Shown here in pieces: positions 35,497-45,669 of a DNA stretch of 64,000 bases. Where the stretch lies: positions 61,718-125,717 of the forward strand of contig MNCI01027001.1 in the NCBI GenBank assembly GCA_015680685.1, given 5' to 3'. How positions within the stretch are numbered: the first letter of the stretch is position 1; every line of letters begins with the position of its first letter. The position numbers were made by a program, and so were the translations under genes. Source of the DNA: Gnetum montanum (taxonomy: Eukaryota; Streptophyta; Gnetopsida; Gnetales; Gnetaceae). The notes below the pieces were generated by a model, which was not told the DNA's origin, did not search any database, and worked only from the letters and a program-made list of their open reading frames with translations.

Positions 35497-35868
35497 GAAA
35501 ACTTGTCCTTGAGTTCCTTACAAAATATTAGGAAGGAATGGGATTATTGACTGAATGACCATTGATGGTGAAACAGGGTAACAGACTCAACGTGCTCGGT
35601 GAATGGATCAACAATACAATACATGACAGCATTAGTGTTCATGACCACAAAGGTGAACATTGTACATAAATGACATCCAACCTTATTTGGCAACTAGAAG
35701 AGAAGGAGAGAGAGAAAAAAGAATAAGGCATGTTGCTGCTGATGCTAAGATTGCACCTTCCGTTGTTTATCCATATCAATGCCACCAATCTTGCTCCTTT
35801 CATAAACATTCCAATTTTAGTCCATCCTAAGTGTTTCCTCCAGGCCTAGTCCATTGTTGTATGATCCC
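35497..35868 (-). pseudogene. Post-splice-site remnant and 3' UTR, element E
   Basis: After the ATG at 35,871 (complement) only a short broken frame follows (MGIIQQWTRPGGN, then stop). Sequence matching the D 3' UTR follows within ~200 bp, including GGTCATGAACAC and CAAGGACAAGTTTTCATTCA. The ~2.8 kb ORF3 of B and D is therefore absent. This could be an internal deletion in this copy or a subfamily trait. Confidence 0.55.
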
Positions 35869-35902
35869 CATCTACACACACAACATAGTCACAAATGAGC
35901 AA
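35869..35902 (-). promoter_or_regulatory. Putative ORF3 splice-site module, element E
   Basis: On the complement, a CTCAT branch-point-like word lies 24 nt before TGTGTGTAG, which abuts ATG (35,869-35,871). The module persists although ORF3 is gone. Confidence 0.45.
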
Positions 35903-37423
35903 GGGTAGATAAATCATAATGCAGTTGATACCTGGCCTCGATGTAAAGTGCATTGGCTAAGTTGTGGTTATGGAAAATACTGATTCTAGAGGTTTAACAC
36001 TAGTGATTACCTAAGGTGTAGGGGTTAGGAAAAATTGAAAAAATTGTGCTAAGGCCCCCATGACTAAGAGCGAACCTTCAGTAGCGATAGGATGGAAAAA
36101 GATAAGTAATAAGAAAGATGGAGAAAAAGCAACAATGGCAATGCCAATAAAATGGATGTCATAGATGGGGATGAAATAAAAAATTGTTGATTACAGGAAT
36201 GTTTAAGGAAAAGAAGTTAACAAATGCACCAAAAAGGAATGCCAATGGGTCCTCCCTAAGGCAAGCTCATGCCCTTGATGCCTTAACAAACCCACAAACC
36301 AAAGGGTCTGTAGGCTCTAGGAATGTCATTTGAAAGAAAGAGTTAAAAACTTACCCATAAGAACTTACCAAGGAAAAACGACGCATCAACTAAGATACGG
36401 ACTAATGATAAAACCAGCAATGAGGTGAAAAATGGAAAATAAAGGTGGAGAGGAGAGAATGAAATGGAAACCCAAGAACAAGGTTGTGTAAAGTCCCTTG
36501 TGTGTGTTTGATGGTTAATGTGACCGAGTAGAACTCATACCAAATCGAAACTCAACAAACCACATTTAGTGACCTCACATCAACACATTTGACCAGCCTA
36601 TCCTCTTGAGGTAACAAGAATGCCTCTACAAAAAGTCACCACCATTCTGAGGAGAGCGAGATGGAGAATCAGGAAATGAGAAAGGGCCTTAGTTAGAGGG
36701 AATCTTTAGGCATGGGTAACATGTCTTTCCAGTGCCATAACCAGTGCTTGTAGTCCATATTGCTTTATTATGTTTAAGGGGTGTGTTTTTAATTCTCACT
36801 ATTTTTTTTTTGTGTTTTTTGTATGAGAACCACACCATGCAAAGACTTATTTTTATGTACTCAACTTCTAAATATTTGATGAACGGAAAAATGGTGGAAA
36901 ACTCAAGGAAAAAGCATCCAAGCACTCAAGAGAATAGCCAGCACAACTGCATCGAATCCCCTTGAAGTCACACCCTTTTTCATCCTTTGAGTCTTTCCTT
37001 AGTTTGAGAAATACCCAACCACCAATTCATTAACAATTTTATTAGAGAAAGGGACTATATAGTTCCAAGCCAAGGGAGACCATAGGATTTTATGGATGCA
37101 TGAACAACATGCACTCATTGCTTGTTTAATGAAAAGAACCATACCTTAATATCAACATCATACTTCAAAGGTAAAATCCAAACATTAACAATTAATATGG
37201 TATTATTCATGCCACCATCATGAACGCTTATTGGGTGACAAACAAAATAAAGTAAAGTAATTACACAAAGAAATGGTAAAAATATGAATGATGGTGTAAA
37301 AAAAAACAAGAAAGATTAAAGAAATGTGCAAAACAAAAATGTGCAAAACAAAAACGTGTAAAACAAAAATGTATAAAACAAAAATTTAAAAAGAACTGAG
37401 GGCCTTCAGTGGTTAGCAGAGGT
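35903..37423 (-). other. Non-coding spacer, element E
   Basis: This is homologous to the pol-ORF3 spacer of B and D. The block complementary to 36,640-36,728 includes GAAAGACATGTTACCCATGC, identical to D in that word. The pol-proximal end is T-rich on the minus strand, with repeated TTTTGTTTTRCAC words (37,310-37,385). No gene is seen. Confidence 0.65.
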
Positions 37424-37445
37424 GGCCATCTCCCCCATGATTGAG
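37424..37445 (-). promoter_or_regulatory. Internal polypurine-tract-like motif, element E
   Basis: The complement reads CAATCATGGGGGAGATGGCC, almost the same as the copies in B and D and close to E's own terminal tract, which is about 1.95 kb away. Confidence 0.55.
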
Positions 37446-38640
37446 TTGGAAGGAGGAGATCCAAAATAATAAGCAAGGTTGCCCACCTACAGAGGTAGCA
37501 TATGTTCTAGCTATCCCAAACTCATGGAAAGGCTTTGTTTATTGCACGTTGAATAACAGTCTCTTATCTGGGCTCTCAAGTTTATATATGGTCATGGCCC
37601 CTGAAGGAAAAGTTGCATAGATGATGTAAGGTCCTTACCACAATGTTTGAAATTTGGTACGTTGTGACACATGTGTGGGGTTCCAGTAGAGAACCTTATC
37701 TCCTGGCTAATACTTAACTTTCCTAATTTTCAGGTCATGACATTGTTTATTAAATGCCTTATGTAATTCATTAGATGATAGGGCAGCTAGTTAGTTCTCA
37801 TCTAGCAAGTTAAGAGTCAGCAACCTTTGTTTTTGTGCTAGATCAAGGTCAAGGTTGAGGTCACATGCTGTGGCTAGTGTACAGAGCTCAGTTTGGATAG
37901 GGAGCATTAGGAGTTTTTCATACACTAACTCGTAGGAAGAGTAGACTATAGGGAGTTTCCATGTGGAGCGGTATGCCTAAAGAGCATCGTTTAGTTTAGT
38001 GCTCTAGTCTCACCTATACTTGCTAATGGTTCTGGTCAGGATCTTAGTAATCTCCCTGTTGGTGACCTCGGCTTGACCGTTTCCTTGGGGGTGGTATGGT
38101 GTAGTCAATTTATGCTAAACCCCTAAGCATTGCATTCACTTCTGAAAAGTTGCACCTGTGAAGTGTGTACCGTTGTCTGAAATAAGTGCACGTGGCACAC
38201 CAAACCTATTGATGACTTATTGTTGAACAAATTGTGCAGCTGTAGATGATGTGCAATCTTTAACAGCAACTACTTTAGCCCATTTTGTTAAGTAGTCTAT
38301 GGAAACTATGATGTAAGCTTTTCCATTGGACATTGGTTTAATGAACCCCATGAAATCAATTCCCCAAATGTTGAAGGGTTCTAATGGTTTAATCCATTGT
38401 TGCGGACCCTCCATTCTAGCAATCATTCCTCCATCACGTTGACAGCACTCATAAGATTGGACGAATTGATGGGTGTCCTAGAACAAGGTAGGCCAATAAT
38501 ACCCTACAACAAAGATCTTGATGGCCATTTATCTCTCAGCATAATGACCCCCACAAGGGCCCTCATGAGCATCTTGGAGAACTCTCAGTTGATCTCTGTC
38601 AGGAACACACCATCGAACCAAGCCATCGGGACATACTTTA
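37446..38640 (-). pseudogene. Integrase, element E
   Basis: In minus-strand order: cysteine pair SYECCQRDGGM (about 38,440), core PFNIWGIDFMGFIKP with the first catalytic Asp (about 38,345), IDYLTKWAKVVAV, then INRFGVPRALISDNGTHF (about 38,160-38,215) with the second Asp kept. YHPQGNGQAEVTNREI includes the expected catalytic Glu. The C-terminal PGDKVLYWNP and GPYIIYATF follow. A TAA at 38,217-38,219 and several TAG codons interrupt it. This is the best-preserved integrase core in the window. Confidence 0.88.
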
Positions 38641-38849
38641 TAAAGTTGTCCATTGATCTCCATAAAGTACTTGGCTCTGTGAAGAAACTGTTGTTTCTTC
38701 TTAAGGTCTAGCCCTTGTGGTGTTTGTTGGGTAAGGAGATAGGTAATAATGCTACTATACTAGTTTGTCTCTATGGGTGATTGGTTATTCACTACACCAG
38801 CAAAGAGGAATTCATCAGGGAAATGATCAAAAATTGGATACTCATCCTC

Positions 38850-39270
38850 TTTGCTATCCCAGTACAATCAAGATAAATGATCGGCAACTACATTCTCAGT
38901 GCCCTTGCGATCAATCATTGTTAAATCGAACTCTTGTAGGATTACAAGCCATCATATAATACAAGGGCTTACCATTGGCTTATTCATGAGGAACCATATT
39001 GCACTATGATCTGTGTGTATGAATACTTTGTACCCTAATACATAGCGTCTAAATTTTTCTAGTACAAACACTATAGTCATTAATTCTTTTTCTATAGTAG
39101 TGTAGTTAAGTTGTGCACCAACAATACTTTTACTTGCATAGTGGATATAATAAGGGCATTTCTAGTCATCTAACTATGTAAGTATGACTCCTAAGGCATA
39201 GTTGGACGCGTCAGTCATGACATGGAATGGTTTGAACTAGTTGGGAGTTTGTAGAATGGGTGTTTCTACC
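38850..39270 (-). pseudogene. RNase H, element E
   Basis: HVMTDASNYALGVIL with the first catalytic Asp (about 39,195-39,225) is followed by GAQLNYTTIEKEL (about 39,085-39,125), HTDHSAIWFLMNKPM (about 38,975-39,020) and IDRKGTENVVADHLS (about 38,870-38,920). A few TAG stops interrupt it. It lies between RT and integrase as in B and D, with a single copy of the segment that is duplicated in D. Confidence 0.86.
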
Positions 39271-39275
39271 AACTT

Positions 39276-40452
39276 CTATTTCAAAGTTTGGAAAGCTAGT
39301 TCGCATTCCCTGGTCCACTCAAAGGGTATGTCCTTTTTCGTTAGCTCTACTGATGGTTTGGCAATCTTTAAAAAGTTCTCTATGAATCTCCTATAGCAGC
39401 CAATGTGTCCAAGGAATGACCGAATGTCTTTGACAATTTTTGGTTGATGGGTAATTCCTTGGATGACTTTAATTTTCTCCGAGTCTACCTCTATTCTTGC
39501 ATGTGAGATTTTATGCCCAAATACTACACCTTCTTGGACCATCAAATGGCTCTTTTGCCAGTTGAGCCTTAGATTAGTTTCTACACATCTTTTCAAAACT
39601 TGCTCAAATCAGTCCAAGGCTTGATCAAAGCTCGCTCCATAAGTGGAGAAGTCATCCATAAAGACTTCCATACCATTTCCTATCTACTATTGGAATATGC
39701 TTAGAACTAAGCATTGAAATGTTGCAGGGGCATTGCACAAGCCAAATGACATTTTTTTGTATGCAAACATTCCCCAAGGATTGGTGAATGTAGTTTTGGC
39801 TTGGTCTTCTAGGGCTATTTGTATTTGGTTGTATTCGCTATATCCATCTAGAAAACTATAATAGCGATGCCCTGCGACTGTGTCTAAAACTTGATCAACG
39901 AATGGCAATGGAAAGTGTTCCTTGAATGTTGCCATGTTTAGTAGCCTAAAATCTATGCACACCCTCCATTTACCTCCCTTTTTAGGCACAATTACTAAGG
40001 GGCTAACCCATTTGCTATCAGCAATGGGATATATGAACCCAGCCTTTGGAAGCTATTCAATTTCTTCTTTTACTACTTACTTCAACTTTGGGTTCAATCG
40101 CCTCTGTGGTTGTTTTCGAGGCTTCATGGAGGAGTCAGTGTAAATCCTATGCTGGCATATCCTAGGATCTATTCCAATTAATTTTGGATATAACCAAGCG
40201 AAGGCTTTTAACCACTTGTTTATTACCTTTAGCAAACTCTCATTTTGTTGCGGAGCAAGTTTTGCGTTGATGATTACTGGTTTTCCATTCTTAAGAAACA
40301 CGTATTCCATATCAATGGGCAATGGTTTTAGCTCTAGGGGCTCTTGTTTAAATTTCTTGGGAATTTCCAACTTCCCTCAGTTGATGTTTTCGAGGTTAGG
40401 ACTTGGAAGTTGGCGGTGGACTTGCTCTAATGCGTCTATGCTATCTATGTAA
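39276..40452 (-). pseudogene. Reverse transcriptase, element E
   Basis: Long open stretches survive. The pre-RT segment is EIPKKFKQEPLELKPLP to KPRKQPQRRLNPKL (40,370-40,080). MPKKGGKWRVCIDFRLLN (from 39,989) is followed by FLDGYSEYNQIQI, FGLCNAPATFQ and, after one stop, MEVFMDDFSTYG (39,670-39,635), which keeps both catalytic aspartates. NLRLNWQKSHLMVQEGVVFG and FLGHIGCYRRFIENF follow. Only a handful of stops separate these pieces, most of them TAG or TAA where B or D has a sense codon. Confidence 0.92.
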
Positions 40453-40559
40453 GCACAAGTCAAACCCTCAGTTAGTTCCATGCATATAAGTGAGCTACTT
40501 TCTTGATCAGCTGTTAGTCACTGGGTGTCTTTTTGTCATGTGGCTGCTGCATACAAGCA

Positions 40560-41320
40560 CCTTTTGTATATTGATCACTTGTGCACATTGATTGCATGCA
40601 GGCAATGTTAAACTTTGCACAACTCATGATCTCTGCATGCAATTACACCCTATGTCATTGTATGAAATGCATGGAACCTTCTTCTTCTCGATCTTTTCGA
40701 AAGTATTTTCCTTAGATATTTCTAGGGAAAGATCACGGATTCCTAGGCATGCATCAATAGTGCTTAGCCATGCCCTTCCCATTATGATTGGGAAGTCCCC
40801 ATTACTGTTGTTCACTTGAATCACCAGGAAGTCAACTAGATATGACCATCCACAAACAGTGGTAACAATGTCCTCCACTAATCCCAAGGGAACAGTGATG
40901 GACTAGTCGGCCAACTCTAAACGAACATTGCTCTTTTTTAATGGAGGTAGGTTCCAAGCCTTATATACATTTCTTGGGATATTAGGTTGACACTGAAACC
41001 TGAATCCAAAAGAGCTTTGCATGGCTCATTCCCAACGATTTATAGATATATCAGGGGACTCCCAGGATCAGAGAATTTCCTGGGAAGTTGTCCAATTTTG
41101 ATCCAATCAGTAACGGCATGTGTTAACATGACCATATGCATTGAATGCAGTGTTAGGCTCGAAGGGGGCTCTGAAGCTTCATTTGATACAGAGACGTCCA
41201 AAGACTCAGCCACTTGGGGTTGCAAAGGCTTGGTTGGACTGTTGGTTCTGAAGAAAGGTCTTTTCTTCATATAGTTGTCAAAACCAACAGTAGGTTGAGG
41301 ATTAACAGCCCTTGTCACAT
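40560..41320 (-). pseudogene. Aspartic protease, element E
   Basis: MLTHAVTDWIKIGQLPRKFS (about 41,130-41,070) leads to the active site KALLDSGFSVNLI (about 41,017-40,980), which retains the D-S-G triad. GLVEDIVTTVCGW, DFLVIQVNNSNGDFPIIMGR and AWLSTIDACLGIRDLSLEIS complete the fold, including the G-R-A-W-L flap/C-terminal motif. A linker to RT contains YNDIGCNCMQ. Two stops (near 41,041 and 40,901) break the frame. Confidence 0.86.
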
Positions 41321-41768
41321 TGCGTTGCTATGGCTGAGTAGGGAGTTCACCTTGCATTACTGGAGCAGGTGGTAATGGAGCTATTAGTGGGAGAGATGCA
41401 GCTGGATTGGAAGGATGGTACACTTGTGGAATATCACCCCTAGGAGAGGGAGTCCTATAGTACTCATGGGCTTGGTAGTGATGTTGAGGAGTAATGTAAC
41501 CAACAGAATCACGTGGAGAGATTGGATGCTACACGTAATATCCATATGGGTCAGGTTGCCAGTAAGGATATTGTTGCCTTGGTGGTGGCATTTCCCATGA
41601 TTGTGGGTGCTGCCACTGTTGATGTTGCTCAATTGGTTGTGGTGGAGTTCCACTTGGATTATACATTAAAGGTTAGTGAAACTACCTTAGGTTACCTTGG
41701 GGATAAGGTTAGCATCGGGATGTTTGCCATTTGTTTAATCGTTGATTATGTGCATACACCCCAGACTC

Positions 41769-43655
41769 CTACAGATGTGAGATCATAGGGCAACATACCT
41801 TAGGATGGTCATATTTACATATCTCACATCCACTATCATCATCTATATTTGAGTCCACAACCTCTTCAATAATAGCAACTTTACCCTTGCCCTTGTTACG
41901 TGCATTTTCTGCTTCTCTCTTTTTTCTTTTATCACGATCACTACCCCACTTTATAGACTCCTCTACTACTTTGAGAATAATTTGAAACCTAATATCCAGG
42001 GAGTCCCACATTTGTTCTACCTTTGCTGACACTTCTAATGCTAACTTTTGGATAGGAAAGGTTTTTCTCTTCGAGTGGTGACTCTTCCTCATCCTCACAA
42101 AATCTTACTCCCTTCTTCCAGAGGGAAGGATCTTAGTCATATTCTTCCACACTCTCTCTTTTTCATAGCTCATCTTTTTCCTTAGTAACTTGCTATAGTA
42201 ATATGTGAATTTGATGGGACCTAAGCTCAGATAGTCTTCCTTGGGCATAAGTCCCAAGGGTTCTTCTCATTTCATACTTAAGCCCATCTACGAGATGGCG
42301 TAGCTGATCCCATTGTGAATAACCATGGCTAGGCCAACAATGTAATAGTGCATAATAGCAGCCCATGGCATCATCCAAGGGTTCATGACTTCCTTGTTCC
42401 CATCCTAGGATTTGCTTTCACAGGTTAGACACCTAGGAGTACGTTTGGTACTTATCGTTGAACAACTCTAACATAGTACTTCACCTACAAATGGATTCTA
42501 GTTCTAAGGACCGGTACCAGCTTTTAGCTTCTTTTATTAGTGTCTATGGGAACAACTTAAGTTTTTGCCACTCATTCTCTATGTTTTGCAAGGCACACAC
42601 ATCATGAAATGCTTGTAAGTAATTTTGAGAATCAGCGTTATATCCCCCTTCAAATCGTGGGATGTTATTTATGTCTAACCTCTTGATCCTACTATTGTTT
42701 TAGTGCCTTGTTGGAACTCTCACGGCCTCAATTATGTCTAGCATGCTTTGAGTAGCGAGTAGGGGTTCATCATGATCATCTCGTTCGTGGCGTCTATGAT
42801 ACCTACGTTGTTCCCTACTCTTCCTTCTTTTATGTCGTGATTCCCTAGAGTGTCCTCGTCCTTTGTCTTAGCTGTTTCGTCTATGGCTTCCCTTTGGTTG
42901 CCCTTATCCTCGTGATCTTTTTTCCTATGGCTACATCTGGACACTGAAGGAGAGGGTGAAGGGGACAATAAAGGTGAAGAAGAAGGAGAACCACCACCAT
43001 GACGATGTCTACTACCTTCTCTTCGGTGGTCTCTACCTCGATTGCAATTGCAATCAAAATGCTCACCTTTGTCATGTATCCTTGTTCCTTTTTTAGACAC
43101 TTTGTATCCATTGGTATCAGAACCTAGGTTATGAATAGTAGAATGAAGGCTCTGATACACAACCCCTTGGCCAAATTCAAGGGGAGGAACATTGTTATGT
43201 TGGCGACTACCTGAGGCAAGTTCATCACCTTCAATTTCGCTTAAAATGTGAGGGGCATCCTTGGACCATTTTCCCTTCAAAGACTTATTGTGTTTCTCCT
43301 ATTGCAAATCCCTTTGACATTGCACCTTTATGGGATGATAGTCTCTCAAATCATAGTCCTGCGCAACATATTCTGCGTGTAAGTGCTGCATGCCTATTCG
43401 TGTGAGAGCACAAAGAAGCATACTTGGGACTGAACGGTCGGGAGGTAACACTATGTTACCTTCCAAGTCACACCAACGTAGTTGTTCGTCTTGATGGAGA
43501 ATAAAGGTGAAGTTAGGGACATATTCATCAGGGTGAATATATACCACACGAAACTGTTGAGGGATTGGCATATCAACGTCATGTGTATCCTACCACCGAT
43601 TGCTTCTTATGTTAGTCCTAGGTGGTGAAGTGCTTTTGTGCGAAGAAGAAGACAT
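41769..43655 (-). pseudogene. gag, element E
   Basis: The start is the ATG at 43,655 (complement): MSSSSHKSTSPP. From 43,655 to 42,738 there is one reading frame broken only by two TAG codons (near 43,590 and at 43,299-43,301). It holds FRVVYIHPDEYVPNF and a Ser/His/Arg-rich linker (SRHRHGGGSPSSSPLLSPSP). The capsid domain lies at 42,700-42,200 in decayed form (DQLRHLVDGLKYEMRRTLG). The C-terminus has a basic KGKGK stretch and the atypical knuckle CEICKYDHPKVCC (41,790-41,828). Its length and order match the gag of D. Confidence 0.85.
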
Positions 43656-43768
43656 CTTGTCTTGTTCAGTGTGCAATGTAATATTATCTTTTTCTTAATC
43701 AACCCTAAGGGTTCATTCCAACAATGTGAATGATTTCCTACGTTCTACTTAGCACACAAACAACTAAG

Positions 43769-43786
43769 TCCCCAGCAATAGCACTA
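43769..43786 (-). promoter_or_regulatory. Primer-binding site (tRNA-Asp type), element E
   Basis: The complement reads TAGTGCTATTGCTGGGGA, two bases after the 5' LTR. All five differences from TGGCGCCGTTGCCGGGGA are G-to-A or C-to-T. Confidence 0.7.
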
Positions 43787-43787
43787 A

Positions 43788-44593
43788 TGATGAGCGGTGA
43801 GGTATCCCTACGCTCAACCATACGAATACGAGCGTTTCACGCACGATCCGGTCGAATTCCAAGGACTAAGTGCCTATGTGCCTTTGTGGAATTATAACGG
43901 GTTGCTTAATCATTATCTTCCCAAACTTACTTGTATGTCATGGTTGTATGGTTAAGTAAGCTTAAGGCATATGATTTTTATGGCTTTTATGTGTCTTATA
44001 TCCTATGCTAGTAAGGAGGAGGAGAGAGATAACTAAGTAACTAATCTAATTTAACTACCCATTAACTAAGTTCTAATTACTCCTAATACCAGTATCCATT
44101 CCCACTTGTCGTACACATCTTAAACCAGTGCAGCGTTGCTGGGATTACCAAACGCTAATTGTCACTGGGTTACCAAGCACTACACGCATGCTTGAAGCAA
44201 TCATACGGAGTGTATTTAACTAAGAGAGTTGTAGGGTGAGATAAATCATTAATCAACTAAGAAAGCATTAAATAATAATTAACACTAATTAATCTATTCT
44301 GTATGCTGCAAGGTTTATCATAAAGTTCATCTTTATTGCCGTACACATAGTGTGCTCAGGTACACAATGCTCAAATAAAGATCTGTTCACTCTATGACTC
44401 CTACTGCAAGCACGTAGAAATAATTCTAACTTTGGGGGGAAAATGGCAAGAGTTTGGCTAAGGGACTAATAGTCTACTGGGAAAACCAAGGGCACTGCCT
44501 CTTATTTATAGGCAAGAAGATAGGCCACGATATCGGGTATTTGACATTGCATGGTTGGATTCGATATCGCGGACGCGATATCACGGTTTATCA
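43788..44593 (-). mobile_element. 5' LTR of element E (right)
   Basis: On the minus strand it runs from TGATAAACCGTGATATCGCG to CACCGCTCATCA, with the TATA box as the complement of 44,503-44,510. It matches the left LTR throughout, with frequent transitions. It is followed by the ATTGG target copy at 44,594-44,598. Confidence 0.93.
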
Positions 44594-44598
44594 ATTGG

Positions 44599-45429
44599 CC
44601 ATGGAGAATCTAAATCTATTTATGGAGGAAGTTTGAGCTTTACACCAGAAGTCTTCCATTGAGATCACTACCTAGAAAAATGAGGCCCTGAAGTTTGAAA
44701 GAGTTAAAAATCACTATAGAGACTAGGCTTGCTTGTAGAAGGAAGTGAATGAGAAGCACATTCAAATGGCTAAGGCAAAAGTAAACGAAGCCGTCCAATA
44801 ACTTTAGTAAGAAAGAGAAGTATGGTAGTCAATCATTGATGGGATTGATGTCTATAATAGAGTAGAGATTTTCTTAAAGGAGTTGTAGATTGAAGAAATG
44901 ATAGAATACATGGAATTGGCCAATCTTCGCTATGCAAACTTAGCGATGTTGACTGCTGAATAGCTATGGTCAGAACTTGAGAAGCAAGTTCAAGCACCAT
45001 AAAGACACCAAGCAAAAGTTTGAGATAGTAAATACTGAACTTGAAGTTCTTAGGGCATGATTCACAGATCAATGATCAACTGCCGAGAACTTGGCCAAAA
45101 GAATGAATGATTATTAAGAGTTGAAAGATGTAGTTAGAGCATTCGACATCAAGCACAAACAATTTGCTGTCTGCTTCATTAATGCCAAAGAGCTATTTTC
45201 ACCGATTTCCTATCCTTGGGAGGTGCTCATTCCGACCCACATTGGTGAAGTTGCTTGGATAGTGCACAATCCTAGGAGTAAGGAGGAGAAAATGAAGGCA
45301 TTGCTGGATACCTTTCACTTCTCAACAAAAGTTGCAACAACAGCAGGATAGCCACAATTGATGCACATGCTTGAAGCTAATGAAGGTCCCTTAGAACCTT
45401 AGGAGCCATCACCGCCTAGGATTGTCTGA
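44599..45429 (+). pseudogene. ORF3 second part, element D
   Basis: This continues ORF3 of D after element E. AMENLNLFMEEV follows KLRKL from the left side when the target duplication is counted once, matching the uninterrupted ORF3 of B. It is Glu/Lys/Leu-rich and probably coiled coil (VNEKHIQMAKAKVNEA). Near the end lies an ordered, well-kept block VRAFDIKHKQFAVCFINAKE and AWIVHNPRSKEEKMKALLDT (45,130-45,320). The shared TGA stop is at 45,427. Several TAG stops are present. Confidence 0.7.
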
Positions 45430-45669
45430 CCTTCTCCACCAACTTCATGCCATCAGAGGACATGCTATCCAATTTTGAAGAGTCATGTCATGGTGTTCAA
45501 TTTTGTGTCATGAACACTGTGATTTTTGTAATGTGTTGATCTATACACTTGGGCACTTAGTTTTGTTAAGTCAATTTGTTTTATTTTGTTAAGAGTCAGT
45601 TAATAATCCTATATCTTCCCAATTTTGTAAAGAAACTGAAGGACAAGTTTTCATTCAATTGTGGGGGTA
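45430..45669 (+). other. 3' UTR and terminal polypurine tract, element D
   Basis: This non-coding stretch is homologous to that of B and E (GTGTCATGAACAC, GACAAGTTTTCATTCAATTG). It ends in TTGTGGGGGTA (45,659-45,669) right before the LTR start TGATAAG. Confidence 0.75.

Larger units (their letters stand above)
34662..44593 (-). mobile_element. Element E: nested Ty3/gypsy retrotransposon without ORF3
   Basis: This is a 9,932-bp element on the minus strand inside ORF3 of D. The LTRs are 818 bp (left, 34,662-35,479) and 806 bp (right, 43,788-44,593), with TGAT...ATCA ends and ATTGG target duplications. Minus-strand order is 5' LTR, PBS, gag, protease, RT, RNase H, integrase, internal polypurine-like motif, spacer, short remnant, terminal polypurine tract, 3' LTR. 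Several frames are long and the RT motif is intact, so E is younger than D, as nesting requires. Stops in gag and pol still make it non-autonomous. Confidence 0.95.

Noticed and set aside
36689-36965. Short open frames on both strands in the E spacer
   Set aside because: The homologous positions in B and D are not open in the same frame, so the region is treated as non-coding.
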